In this document: positions 43,520-52,081 of the stretch, one piece after another
Layout of the letters: every line of letters begins with the position of its first letter
Position numbering within the stretch: position 1 is the first letter of the stretch
Source of the DNA: PoT sp049331405
Lineage (GTDB): Bacteria > Planctomycetota > Planctomycetia > Isosphaerales > Isosphaeraceae
NCBI RefSeq assembly: GCF_049331405.1
Contig: NZ_CP186274.1
Coordinates: 3,720,001 to 3,784,000 of the forward strand
Direction of reading: 5' to 3'
DNA length: 64,000 bases
The notes under the pieces: generated by a model
What the model saw: the letters and a program-made list of their open reading frames with translations, nothing else
The model's database searches: none
Told to the model about the DNA's origin: nothing
Made by a program: the position numbers and the translations under genes

Positions 43520-45712
43520 TCAGTGCTCGGGGTTGCGCTGCAATCCCATAACGGCGGGTCCGAGGGTCGCCGGGCGGATCGGGTCGGAACTCGACAGTTC
43601 CCGCGCCATGTTCTGGAACTCGACCTGGGAGCGGATTACTGGCTCCCCCGGGCGGGGCGGCGGGATCCTGCGGTAGGTCGCGTCGGATTGGAGTACGCGA
43701 GCCTTGACATTGTCCATGAGGACGACGCCGAGGATCCCCTCGACGATCCGATTCTGCAGCCGAGGGTCCTCGATCGGGAACATGATCTCGACGCGGCGAC
43801 GGAAGTTCCTCGGCATCCAGTCGGCCGACGAGAGGAAGACCTCGGGGGCGTTGCCATTCTCGAAGTAGGCGATCCGGGAGTGCTCGAGGAACTTGTCGAC
43901 CACGCTGATGACCCGGATGTTATCCGAGACGCCGGGGATCTGGGGCCGGAGGCAGCAGATGCCACGGACGATGAGGTCGATCTTCACCCCCGCTTGCGAG
44001 GCGGCGTAGAGTGCCTCGATAGCCCCCGGATCTACCAGTGAGTTCATCTTGGCGATGATGCGTGCCGGGAGGCCGGCCTCGGCGTGTTGTCGCTCGCGAT
44101 CGATCAGGGCGACCAGTCGGTCGGCGAGGTGCATCGGGGCGACGATGAGCTTGTGCCAGGAGTGCCCTTGCGAGTACCCCGTCAGGAGGTTGAAGAGGGC
44201 GCTCGCATCCTCGCCAAATTGAGGACGACACGTGAAGAAGCTCATATCCGTGTAGAGGCGAGCGGTCGTCGGGTTGTAGTTCCCCGTACCGAGATGGACG
44301 TAACGTCGAATCCCGTCGTGATCGCGACGGACCACGAGGGCGGCCTTGCAGTGGGTCTTCAAACCCACCATGCCGTAGACGACGTGGACGCCAGCCTTCT
44401 GTAGGGCACGGGCCTTGACGATATTGTTCTCCTCGTCGAGGCGGGCCTGCAACTCGACGAGCGCCGTCACCTGCTTGCCGTTCTCGGCCGCGCGGGCGAG
44501 GGCGGTGATGATCGGGTTGTCGTCCGAGGTCCGGTAGAGCGTCTGCTTGATCGCCAGGACCTGGGGATCTTCCGAGGCCTGTTCGATGAACTGGATCACC
44601 GACCCGAACGATTCATAGGGGTGGTGGACCAGCAGGTCCTGCTCCCGGATCGCGGCGAAGATGTTGCTCCGGTTGGCGAGCGGCGCGACAACCTGGGGTT
44701 CGAACGGGGTCTCCTTGAGCTCCCGGAACCCTTCCAGCTTGTAGAGGGCCACCAGCGAGGTCAGATCCACCGGACCCGGGACGCGATAAACGTCGCGATC
44801 GTCGAGGTCGAGCGCGGGGGCCGTCTGGAGCTGGGCGAGGAAGCCTTCATCGGCGCGGTCGGAGATCTCGAGCCGGACTGCCGCCCCCCACTTCCGCATC
44901 CTCAGGTTTTCCTGGACGGTCGAGAGCAGGCTTCGGACCTCGGTCTCCTGGATCGTGAGGTCGCTATTCCTCGTCACCCGGAAGGCCACCCAGGCCGCAA
45001 CCCTGAAGCCGCCGAAGAGGGCGTCGAGCCTCGGCCCGATCACGTCCTCGAGCAGCACGAACCGGCGATGACCTCCCCCCTCGTCGGGGAGCGGCACGAG
45101 CCGACTCAGGACCGAGGGGACCTGCAAGACCGCATACAACTGCCTGGGAGGATCTTGACCTATGGTTTCGAGGCGTAAAATTAAGTTCAGGCTTTTATTA
45201 TGAAGATGCGGGAAGGGGTGCGCGGGGTCGATGGCCAGCGGCGTGAGGACCGGATAAACCTGGCTGTCGAAATAATGGTCGAGGAACGCATTTTGAGTCG
45301 GCGACAAGCCGGCCGGCTCGCAGACATGGATATTGTGCTCGCTCAGGGCGGGCCTGATCACGGACCACCAGGTGTCATACTGCCTCGATACGAACTCGTG
45401 AGCCCGGCGGGCGATCTCCGTCAGCTGGGTGAGCGGACCCATTCCGTCGGGCGGGGCGTCCTGCGGCTCGAGATTGTCATAGAGCTGCGCCTGCAGGCCA
45501 GCCACTCGCACCTCGAAGAACTCGTCGAGGTTCGAGGCGCTGATGGCGAGGAATCGCAACCGTTCGAGGAGCGGATTCGAGGGGTCGCGAGCCTCCTCGA
45601 GCACCCGCTCGTTGAATTCGAGCCAGCTCAGTTCTCGGTTGATGTAGTGGCTGGGATCGAGGCCGGTTTGCGGTGTGAACGGGCCGACGCCGTTGAGTTG
45701 TGGATGGGACAT
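43520..45712 (-). CDS. ppk1: polyphosphate kinase 1
   Basis: 730 residues from the ATG at 45712; the frame continues upstream into nfo but loses Ppk character. It makes polyphosphate from ATP reversibly. The N domain begins YINRELSWLEFNERVLEEAR, followed by the head domain with SNLDEFFEVRVAG, then two phospholipase D-like catalytic domains. The candidate autophosphorylated His lies in LKTHCKAALVVRRD, with a second His in FLEHSRIAYFENG; VHLGTGNYNP and FLSSADWMPRNFRRRVE are further signatures. Length is normal. nfo is 44 bases upstream, likely the same operon. Confidence 0.97.
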   Translation of the reverse strand: MSHPQLNGVGPFTPQTGLDPSHYINRELSWLEFNERVLEEARDPSNPLLERLRFLAISASNLDEFFEVRVAGLQAQLYDNLEPQDAPPDGMGPLTQLTEIARRAHEFVSRQYDTWWSVIRPALSEHNIHVCEPAGLSPTQNAFLDHYFDSQVYPVLTPLAIDPAHPFPHLHNKSLNLILRLETIGQDPPRQLYAVLQVPSVLSRLVPLPDEGGGHRRFVLLEDVIGPRLDALFGGFRVAAWVAFRVTRNSDLTIQETEVRSLLSTVQENLRMRKWGAAVRLEISDRADEGFLAQLQTAPALDLDDRDVYRVPGPVDLTSLVALYKLEGFRELKETPFEPQVVAPLANRSNIFAAIREQDLLVHHPYESFGSVIQFIEQASEDPQVLAIKQTLYRTSDDNPIITALARAAENGKQVTALVELQARLDEENNIVKARALQKAGVHVVYGMVGLKTHCKAALVVRRDHDGIRRYVHLGTGNYNPTTARLYTDMSFFTCRPQFGEDASALFNLLTGYSQGHSWHKLIVAPMHLADRLVALIDRERQHAEAGLPARIIAKMNSLVDPGAIEALYAASQAGVKIDLIVRGICCLRPQIPGVSDNIRVISVVDKFLEHSRIAYFENGNAPEVFLSSADWMPRNFRRRVEIMFPIEDPRLQNRIVEGILGVVLMDNVKARVLQSDATYRRIPPPRPGEPVIRSQVEFQNMARELSSSDPIRPATLGPAVMGLQRNPEH

Positions 45713-45756
45713 GGCGGACCGGAGTTTCCTGGATCCCCACCCTTGTGAAAAATCCG

Positions 45757-46635
45757 TCAGGCCGAGGTGGAGGATCGCGTTACCAGCTCGCGAAGCACTC
45801 GGAGGTTCCGGGCGTCGAGCTCCTCGCCGTTCTCGTCCGTCCCCTTGGGCGTCTCCAGGATCATGGGGATCGATTGGAAACGGGGGTCGTTGACGATATT
45901 GCGGAAGGGCTCCAACCCCAGATGCCCCAGGCCGATCCCGGCGTGGCGATCGACCCGGCTTCCTCGCTCGCGCTGGCTGTCGTTGAGATGCCAAACCCGG
46001 ACCCGAGCCACGCCGACTGCCCGGTCCAGTTCTTCCATCGTGGTATCGTACTCGTTGCGGGAGGCCAAGGGATACCCCGCCGCGAAAATATGGCACGAAT
46101 CGAGGCAGACTCCCAGACGCTCCGGGGCCTTCACTCGCCCGATGATCGCCCCCAGGTGCTCGAAACGATGACCCAGGCAAGAGCCTTGCCCCGCCGTGGC
46201 CTCGAGATCGATCTTCACGGTGAAACCTTCGGTGCGTCCATGCACGACATCGATCCCTTCCGCGATCCTCTGAAGCCCCGCTTCCTCCCCAGATCCGGTG
46301 TGGGCGCCCGGGTGGATCACGAGGTCATGGATGCCAAGTGACTCGCAACGCTCAAGCTCAACCACTAACGCGTCGATCGATTTGTTCCAGAGGGCGTCGT
46401 CAGGACTGCCGAGGTTGATCAGATAAGAATTATGCGCGACCGGTGACGATACCTTCGACTGGCTCAGGGCGGACTTGAAGGCGTCGATCTGGGGATCGGT
46501 CAGTGGCGTGGCCTTCCACTGGTTGTTGTTCTTGGTGAAGAGCTGGACGGTGCCGAAACCGAAGGACGACGCCGAATTCACGGCCTTGTGATAGCCGCCG
46601 GCGATGGACATGTGGGCTCCGAATCTGTCGGTCAT
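45757..46635 (-). CDS. nfo: deoxyribonuclease IV (endonuclease IV)
   Basis: 292 residues from the ATG at 46635. A zinc-dependent AP endonuclease that cuts 5' of abasic sites in base excision repair. The TIM-barrel signatures are FGAHMSIAGGYHKAV, VQLFTKNNNQW, IHPGAHTGSG, LEATAGQGSCLGHRFEHLG, LGVCLDSCHIFAAGYPL and WHLNDSQRERGSRVDRHAGI, containing the usual His, Glu and Asp metal ligands. It lies upstream of ppk1 by 44 bases and diverges from a small membrane-protein gene over 142 bases. Confidence 0.96.
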   Translation of the reverse strand: MTDRFGAHMSIAGGYHKAVNSASSFGFGTVQLFTKNNNQWKATPLTDPQIDAFKSALSQSKVSSPVAHNSYLINLGSPDDALWNKSIDALVVELERCESLGIHDLVIHPGAHTGSGEEAGLQRIAEGIDVVHGRTEGFTVKIDLEATAGQGSCLGHRFEHLGAIIGRVKAPERLGVCLDSCHIFAAGYPLASRNEYDTTMEELDRAVGVARVRVWHLNDSQRERGSRVDRHAGIGLGHLGLEPFRNIVNDPRFQSIPMILETPKGTDENGEELDARNLRVLRELVTRSSTSA

Positions 46636-46777
46636 CGTCAAAATTCGCCCCGAAGGCCGCGGACTTTTCACGGATTCCCCACCAATCTCGAACGTTATCT
46701 TGCGGATGTCTCGACCCCGTACTTAGAATTGACCGGCATCCGCTCTCTTATTCTTCATGATCGGCGGGGACTGACCG

Positions 46778-47245
46778 ATGGCCTTGATCATTTGGGGTGG
46801 CATCTTACCGGCCTGCCTCATCGCCGCCTGGTTCATCATCCGTCGCCCGGCGCGGCAGTTCGCCGAAGAGATGCACGTCGACCACGCGCGTGACCTCTTC
46901 CGCCTCCAGCGCGAATGGCTCGAGGCCCGCTTCCTGGGGGCCCTCGGCAAGATCGACCCGGAAGAACGGAACCGCTGGGAAGATGCAAGCTGGCAGAACG
47001 AGGTCCTCTGGGCCCGCGATCGCCAGACCCGCCGCCTCCTGGCTCTGATCGCCGTCCGCTTTGAGTCCGATCCCTTCGACGACCTAACAGACTCTCACCC
47101 ACGGCACGCCACGGCCCTGTTCGAGTTCCGCAAAGGCCGCTGGGTCGCCGAGGGCAAGCGCATCGACGAAACCCGGCCGGACGAGGCCGTGCTCCGCAAC
47201 CAACGGTTCGAGCCGGTGGTTGTCCATCCCCGCAGGGTTCTTTGA
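46778..47245 (+). CDS. small conserved hypothetical protein with N-terminal membrane helix
   Basis: 155 residues. Residues ~3-22 form a membrane helix (LIIWGGILPACLIAAWFII). The rest is charged: an amphipathic helical segment (ARDLFRLQREWLEARFLGAL), IDPEERNRWEDASWQNEVLW, then a compact beta part (LLALIAVRFESD, TALFEFRKGRWVAEGKRIDE). No known domain. The second half resembles small beta proteins in planctomycete genomes. It probably faces the cytoplasm. A very good terminator follows. Confidence 0.65.
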   Translation: MALIIWGGILPACLIAAWFIIRRPARQFAEEMHVDHARDLFRLQREWLEARFLGALGKIDPEERNRWEDASWQNEVLWARDRQTRRLLALIAVRFESDPFDDLTDSHPRHATALFEFRKGRWVAEGKRIDETRPDEAVLRNQRFEPVVVHPRRVL

Positions 47246-47304
47246 GCCAAAGATAGCCAGGCTCACTCGCCCTCGAATTTGGAACCCGTGAGCGGAATCA
47301 ACGA

Positions 47305-47337
47305 AGAGCAGGCTCCCGAACATCGGGAGCCTGCTCT
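47305..47337. terminator. terminator between hypothetical gene and RraA-like gene
   Basis: 15-bp stem: AGAGCAGGCTCCCGA (47305-47319) pairs with TCGGGAGCCTGCTCT (47323-47337), three-base loop, then TTTTTC on the plus strand. On the minus strand TCGTTGATTCC follows. Confidence 0.85.
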
Positions 47338-47360
47338 TTTTCATTGGCACTCGCGGGCTC

Positions 47361-48065
47361 TTACTCGTGCATCTCCGGCTTCATGGCCTTGCGAAGCTGG
47401 AGGTAGTGATTGAGGTCGAACGGCTCTTTCTTGCAGGCGTCCAGCACGGGCCGCTCGATCCGCTCGACTTCCTTGCAGGCGAGGGCGAGCCGGGGCGCCA
47501 CGTCGTGCGGGATGAGGCAGACGCCGTGCTTGTCGGCATGGATCAGGTCACCCGGCTTGATCTCGACGCCGGCCAGGTGGACGGGCTTGCCGAAGTCGAC
47601 GAGCCGGACGTAGGCATGGCTGACGCAAGGGTTCAGGCCGAAGAGTTGGAAGCCGAGGGCCTCGACCTCATCAAGGTCGCGAGGGCAGCCGTCAGTGATG
47701 TGACCCACGCAGCCGAGCTTCTTGTGGATCGCCGCAGTGACCTCACCGAACTGGGCGCCGAGGCCGGGCGGATTGTCGATGTCTTGCCCGATTGCAATCT
47801 TGGGGCCTGGCTGGGCGGCGACGTAGTTCAGGTATCCGTCGAGCAGGTCGGGAGTGACTTCCGTGGGCGGGACGGCGGAAGTCTTGGCCGTCACGGCATA
47901 TCCGACGATCACGCCGAGATTGGGGAGCAGGCAACGGATTTGGTGGGGCAAGAAGCCGACGTGGCGCGGACGCACGTCGAACAGCTCGATCGCGTTGGAG
48001 ATCGTCGGGGTATTGTAGTGCCGGAGCTCTTCGAGCTGGCTGGCGCTCAACAACGTGATGGACAT
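47361..48065 (-). CDS. RraA-like / hydroxymethyl-oxoglutarate aldolase family protein
   Basis: 234 residues of the RraA fold. The family core is visible: NTPTISNAIELFDVRPRHVG at the N-terminus, then CVGHITDGCPRDLDEVEALG with the metal/substrate Asp and Arg-Asp pair, and GDLIHADKHGVCLIPHDVA. Such proteins are either class II pyruvate aldolases (4-hydroxy-4-methyl-2-oxoglutarate aldolase) or RNase E inhibitors. With no RNase E context, an aldolase or decarboxylase role is more likely, but the substrate is unknown. It lies 109 bases after the MutS-like gene on the same strand. Confidence 0.85.
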   Translation of the reverse strand: MSITLLSASQLEELRHYNTPTISNAIELFDVRPRHVGFLPHQIRCLLPNLGVIVGYAVTAKTSAVPPTEVTPDLLDGYLNYVAAQPGPKIAIGQDIDNPPGLGAQFGEVTAAIHKKLGCVGHITDGCPRDLDEVEALGFQLFGLNPCVSHAYVRLVDFGKPVHLAGVEIKPGDLIHADKHGVCLIPHDVAPRLALACKEVERIERPVLDACKKEPFDLNHYLQLRKAMKPEMHE

Positions 48066-48174
48066 GGAGTTTCGTTCCCAATCCCGGGAAGGAGAGAGCA
48101 GGTCGATTATGAAGGCCAGCGTACACGAAGAGAATTGCCCAGGCCAGATCGCTCGGGTCCCGGCTCGCGATTGG

Positions 48175-49992
48175 TCAGACCTCTAGCCCCACCGCTCTCA
48201 TCAAGGCCAAGGCATTGCTCTTCCGGACGATCCCCGGGCGCATCCGGTAATCGAAGTGCATGATCCCCTCCTCGAACTGGTCCTCGAAGTGCACGTTGGT
48301 TGCGGTGTCGCCGATCGTCTCGACGACGTCGGTCAGTGCAAGGTCGTGGGTCGTCACAAGGCCGATCGCCCCTCGCTTCAGAAAGCCCTCGAGCAAACCC
48401 TCGGCCCCCACGCGGCGGTCATGCGAATTCGTTCCGTGCAGGATCTCGTCGAGCAGGAAGAGGAGCGGGAGCGGCCCTCGCGTCAGGTCGACGATCTGCT
48501 TGAGCCGCGTCACCTCGGCATAGAATCGCGACTTGCCGGCCTGGAGCGAATCCTGGATCCGCAAGGTCGCGCCGATCGAGAGCAAGGAAACCCGCAGCGA
48601 CTTCGCACGCACGGGGGCACCCGCGAGCGCCAGGACCGTATTGCTTCCCACGGAACGCAGGAGCGTGCTCTTGCCCGACATATTGGAGCCGCTCACCAGG
48701 AGTAGTCGCTGGGCGTCGTCGAGCCTGACGTCGTTGCGGATGCAGACCTGGGCGGTGAGGAGGGGGTGTCCGACCTGCTCGGCCTCGAAGACGGCCCCCG
48801 TCGCCTCGATGGTCGGGAAGGGATCCTCGGCGTTCTCGTAGGAGTAAGTGGCGAAGGCCGCGAGGGCTTCGAATTCGCCGACCGCCGCGAGCCAGGGGCC
48901 GATGCTGCCGCCGTGACGGCCTCGCCAGGCGTCGATCACCACGGCGCACTGGATGCCCCAGAGGAGGAGCGCCGCGATCGGCAGGAACGCCTGATTCCGC
49001 TGGGCGTCGAGGATCGTCAGGAGCCTTGCCAGTTTGGAGATCACCTTCGAGGCCGGCTCGTGGTTGTTCTCGAGCGCCTGGCGGAGCTGGATCAACTTCG
49101 GCGAGGTGAACGTCTCCCTCTCGAGCCGCTGGAGCAGCGAGGATAGGAGCCTCAGGTCATTGGTTCGCTTCTCGAGATTGGCGAGGACTCGTAGGCAGGC
49201 CCCCGCCTGACTCCTGGCGAATGCCGCCTCCAGCAGGATCGCGAGGAAGATCCAGCGGCCGTTGATGAGTTCGAGCGACCACCAGGCCAGCGCCAGGATG
49301 GCGAAAGCGGAGATCAGGCCGGCGGCGAGCGGCACGGTGAATCCCCGGAATTGCCGGGGTTCTCGGCCCCAGACTTCCAGGACGGCCGGCTCGAGCCCCG
49401 CACGGACATCGCCGCCAAGCAACTCGAGGTCCTCCCGGAGGTCGAGCTTCGGCCTCAGCTCGGCGATCGCCGCCTGCCTCGCGAGGATCTCGTCCGCCGA
49501 GGCCGGGCTCAACAACCAGCGGGCGAGCGTCTCCTCGCCCGAGGCCGTCCGGGCCGTGCAGATCCGCTCGAACAGGGACCCGCGCCCGAAGAGGTCGAGG
49601 TCGGCGGCGTACGGGTGTTCGAGGTCCAGGAACCGGTCGCCTTGGACCCCCTTCCCCGCCCATTCGCCGTCGAGTCGGGCGAGGCCGCGCTCATAGAAGT
49701 CGGCCGCGCGACGCGCGTTCGACTCCCTGCGACGGACCCTCTCATGCACCACGACGAGCACTCCGAAGAGGCCGATCGGAAGGGCGATCCAGGTCGCCGA
49801 GACCTTTCCCATCCCCCAGATCAGGAACGCGAGGACGAGGCCCAGCACGAAGGCCCCCATCCGTGCTTCCGTGATCAGCCGTTCCCAGCGTGACAATTGA
49901 TTAACTTTCGCGAGCCGGAGGGCCAGGCGTCTCTGATATTCGGATTTCGCGTCGGCGAGTACCGGGTTGACGTGGTGTTCCGTGATAGCCAT
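48175..49992 (-). CDS. membrane-anchored MutS-like ATPase
   Basis: 605 residues. Two membrane helices near 44-80 (AFVLGLVLAFLIWGMG, WIALPIGLFGVLVVV), another pair near 222-255 and one near 340-360. Between lies a MutS lever-like helical region (FERICTARTASGEETLARWL, a typical MutS core motif). The C-terminal ABC-type MutS ATPase has P-loop VSGSNMSGKSTLLR (~432-445), Q-like RIQDSLQAGKSRFYAE and Walker B LFLLDEILHGTNSHDR (~505-520). The mismatch-binding and connector domains of MutS are absent. It is therefore a divergent MutS-family protein at the membrane, probably not mismatch repair. Function unknown. Confidence 0.85.
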   Translation of the reverse strand: MAITEHHVNPVLADAKSEYQRRLALRLAKVNQLSRWERLITEARMGAFVLGLVLAFLIWGMGKVSATWIALPIGLFGVLVVVHERVRRRESNARRAADFYERGLARLDGEWAGKGVQGDRFLDLEHPYAADLDLFGRGSLFERICTARTASGEETLARWLLSPASADEILARQAAIAELRPKLDLREDLELLGGDVRAGLEPAVLEVWGREPRQFRGFTVPLAAGLISAFAILALAWWSLELINGRWIFLAILLEAAFARSQAGACLRVLANLEKRTNDLRLLSSLLQRLERETFTSPKLIQLRQALENNHEPASKVISKLARLLTILDAQRNQAFLPIAALLLWGIQCAVVIDAWRGRHGGSIGPWLAAVGEFEALAAFATYSYENAEDPFPTIEATGAVFEAEQVGHPLLTAQVCIRNDVRLDDAQRLLLVSGSNMSGKSTLLRSVGSNTVLALAGAPVRAKSLRVSLLSIGATLRIQDSLQAGKSRFYAEVTRLKQIVDLTRGPLPLLFLLDEILHGTNSHDRRVGAEGLLEGFLKRGAIGLVTTHDLALTDVVETIGDTATNVHFEDQFEEGIMHFDYRMRPGIVRKSNALALMRAVGLEV

Positions 49993-50337
49993 CGAGGTTC
50001 CAACTCGCTATGGGTCCGTCGACGATCCAGCAGGAGTTTATCGCTGAATATCAACTCATATTGATTCTGTAAGGTGCGGCCTTTGCCGCCGATTCGCCCG
50101 CGTCGGATATATCATCGGATCTATCGACGGCGGGCCGATCAGGGTAGAAATCGTGAACGACCCGGCTTCCCCCGTCAATCCAGCCTTCCCGTGAGTTTTT
50201 CGTGTGGAGGGGCCGGATGACTCGCGACTTGCATGCGGCAACGGGTGTTGTCGCCGGAGGGTCCAAGTCTCTACAATAACGCCCTTCCAAATGGGACGCA
50301 GTCCACGAGAGGCTTCGCGACGCGAAGGGAATGATCG
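49993..50337. other. divergent region upstream of gcvT
   Basis: 345 bases between the MutS-like gene and gcvT. I looked for a glycine riboswitch and found no convincing tandem aptamer. The left end near 50045-50075 is AT-rich and could hold promoters. Confidence 0.4.
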
Positions 50338-51441
50338 ATGTCAGCCGAGGACCTGCTGAAGACCCCGCTGCACGACTGGCATCAGTCGCACGGAGGCAAG
50401 CTCGTCGACTTCGCGGGATGGTCGATGCCCGTCCAGTACACGAGCATCGTCGAGGAGCACACGGCGGTCCGCCAGCGCGTCGGGCTGTTCGACATCAGCC
50501 ATATGGGCCGGCTCACCTTCGCCGGGGCGGATAGCCTCGACTGGCTCGAACGCCTGACCACGAACCACGTTGCCAAGCTGGCCCCCGGCCAGATCCAGTA
50601 CAGCCTCATGGCCAACGGCGGCGGCGGCCTGATCGACGACATCCTCGTCTATCACCTGCCGCACGGCTATTCGGTCGTCTGCAACGCCTCCAACCGCGGG
50701 GCGGTCGTGGTTCAGCTCGAGCGACATCGCGAAGGGGTCCACGCCACGCTCGCCGACCGCACGGGCGACACCGCGATGATCGCCGTGCAGGGGCCCAAGG
50801 CGAAGGCGACCCTCCAGCCCCTATTCCCCGAGTCGCTCGACTCACTCAAGTATTACCACGCGACCATGGGTCGACTCTTCGGCTCCGTCGATTCGGTCAT
50901 CAGCCGGACCGGATATACCGGCGAGGATGGCTTCGAGCTGATCGTCCCAGCCGACCACGCCGAGCGGGTCTGGACGTCGCTCCTGGAGTCGGGCAAGGCC
51001 CACGACATCATCCCTTGCGGCCTCGGCGCCCGGGACACGCTCCGGTTCGAGGCGGCCATGCCCCTCTACGGGCACGAGCTGACCGACACGATCAATCCCT
51101 ACGCCGCGGGGGTCGGCTGGGCGGTCAAGCTGCAGAAGGGGGACTTCATCGGCCGCGATGCCATCGCCGCCTTCAAGGCGAATCCGGGGCTGACCCGCGT
51201 CGGGATCAAGCTCGAAGGTAAGCGTATCGCCCGGCAAGGCTCGATCGTCCGGCAAGGCGGGCAGGACATCGGCGTCGTCACGTCGGGGACTTTTGCCCCC
51301 ACGCTGGGTCAGAGCCTCGCCATGGCCCTCGTCGACCCGGCCGCCGCGAAATCCGACGCGCCGATCTGCGTCGATGTCCGGGGCCGAGAGGAGCAGGCCG
51401 GGTTCGTGGCACTCCCCTTCTATCGTCGTTCCGATTCTTGA
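50338..51441 (+). CDS. gcvT: glycine cleavage system T protein (aminomethyltransferase)
   Basis: 367-residue tetrahydrofolate-dependent aminomethyltransferase, releasing ammonia from the aminomethyl-lipoyl H protein and making methylene-THF. Signatures are LVDFAGWSMPVQYTSIVEEH, VGLFDISHMGRL, LTTNHVAKLAPGQIQYSLM, GGGLIDDILVYH, ISRTGYTGEDGFELIV and LGARDTLRFEAAMPLYGHEL. The C-terminal barrel (VTSGTFAPTLGQSLAMALVD) is complete. It leads the gcvT-gcvH-gcvPA-gcvPB cluster, with gcvH 59 bases downstream. Confidence 0.97.
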   Translation: MSAEDLLKTPLHDWHQSHGGKLVDFAGWSMPVQYTSIVEEHTAVRQRVGLFDISHMGRLTFAGADSLDWLERLTTNHVAKLAPGQIQYSLMANGGGGLIDDILVYHLPHGYSVVCNASNRGAVVVQLERHREGVHATLADRTGDTAMIAVQGPKAKATLQPLFPESLDSLKYYHATMGRLFGSVDSVISRTGYTGEDGFELIVPADHAERVWTSLLESGKAHDIIPCGLGARDTLRFEAAMPLYGHELTDTINPYAAGVGWAVKLQKGDFIGRDAIAAFKANPGLTRVGIKLEGKRIARQGSIVRQGGQDIGVVTSGTFAPTLGQSLAMALVDPAAAKSDAPICVDVRGREEQAGFVALPFYRRSDS

Positions 51442-51500
51442 GGCTGCGACGGGTTGACACCCCTTCACTTCACCGCCAAACGAACAGGATCAGGCTGACA

Positions 51501-51887
51501 ATGGATCCCAAGACCCTCAAATTCGCCCCTTCGCATGAATGGGTCCACCTCGACGGGGATGTGGCGACGATCGGGATCTCCCGGTTCGCCGTCGACCAGT
51601 TGACCGACCTCATCGTGATCGACCTCCCGGCCGTCGGGGCCAAGCTCACGCCGGGCAAGAGCTTCGGCGAGATCGAGAGCGTCAAGGCGGTCAGCGACCT
51701 CTACGCCCCGGTCTCCGGCGAGGTCGTAGAGGTCAATACGGCCGTGTCGAGCAACGTCCAGCTCCTGGCCGAAGACCCGTTCGACAAGGGCTGGCTGGTC
51801 AAGGTGCGCGTCGATGATCCGACCGCCCTCGAGAGCCTCCTCGACTACGACGCCTACGAGAAGAAGGTGGCCGAAGAGCCCCACTGA
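51501..51887 (+). CDS. gcvH: glycine cleavage system H protein
   Basis: 128-residue lipoyl carrier protein that shuttles the aminomethyl group between P, T and L proteins. The lipoylated Lys is Lys62 in GEIESVKAVSDLYAP. The N-terminal FAPSHEWVHLDGDVATIGIS and C-terminal DPFDKGWLVKV are standard. The length is normal. It is the likely acceptor for the LipM-like octanoyltransferase at the end of this cluster. The start is the ATG at 51501. Confidence 0.97.
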   Translation: MDPKTLKFAPSHEWVHLDGDVATIGISRFAVDQLTDLIVIDLPAVGAKLTPGKSFGEIESVKAVSDLYAPVSGEVVEVNTAVSSNVQLLAEDPFDKGWLVKVRVDDPTALESLLDYDAYEKKVAEEPH

Positions 51888-52081
51888 TCGTCCCGCAGGA
51901 GGCGACGCCGGGCCTATCCACGGGCCGGCGTCGCCGGGAACCTTGCCGATCTCACCCCCCGGCGCATCTCATCAGAATCCCTCGATCGGAGGGGTTTCCC
52001 CCGGTTTTCTCCACTGGTTCGCAAGTCGTGATCGCCCAGGGCACATCGTGCTGTCCCGACGGCAATCACAGGGATTGAGTG

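Noticed and set aside
50040..50337. glycine riboswitch before gcvT
   Set aside because: A GCCGGAGGGTCC stretch caught attention, but I could not fold the conserved glycine aptamer core or a tandem copy.
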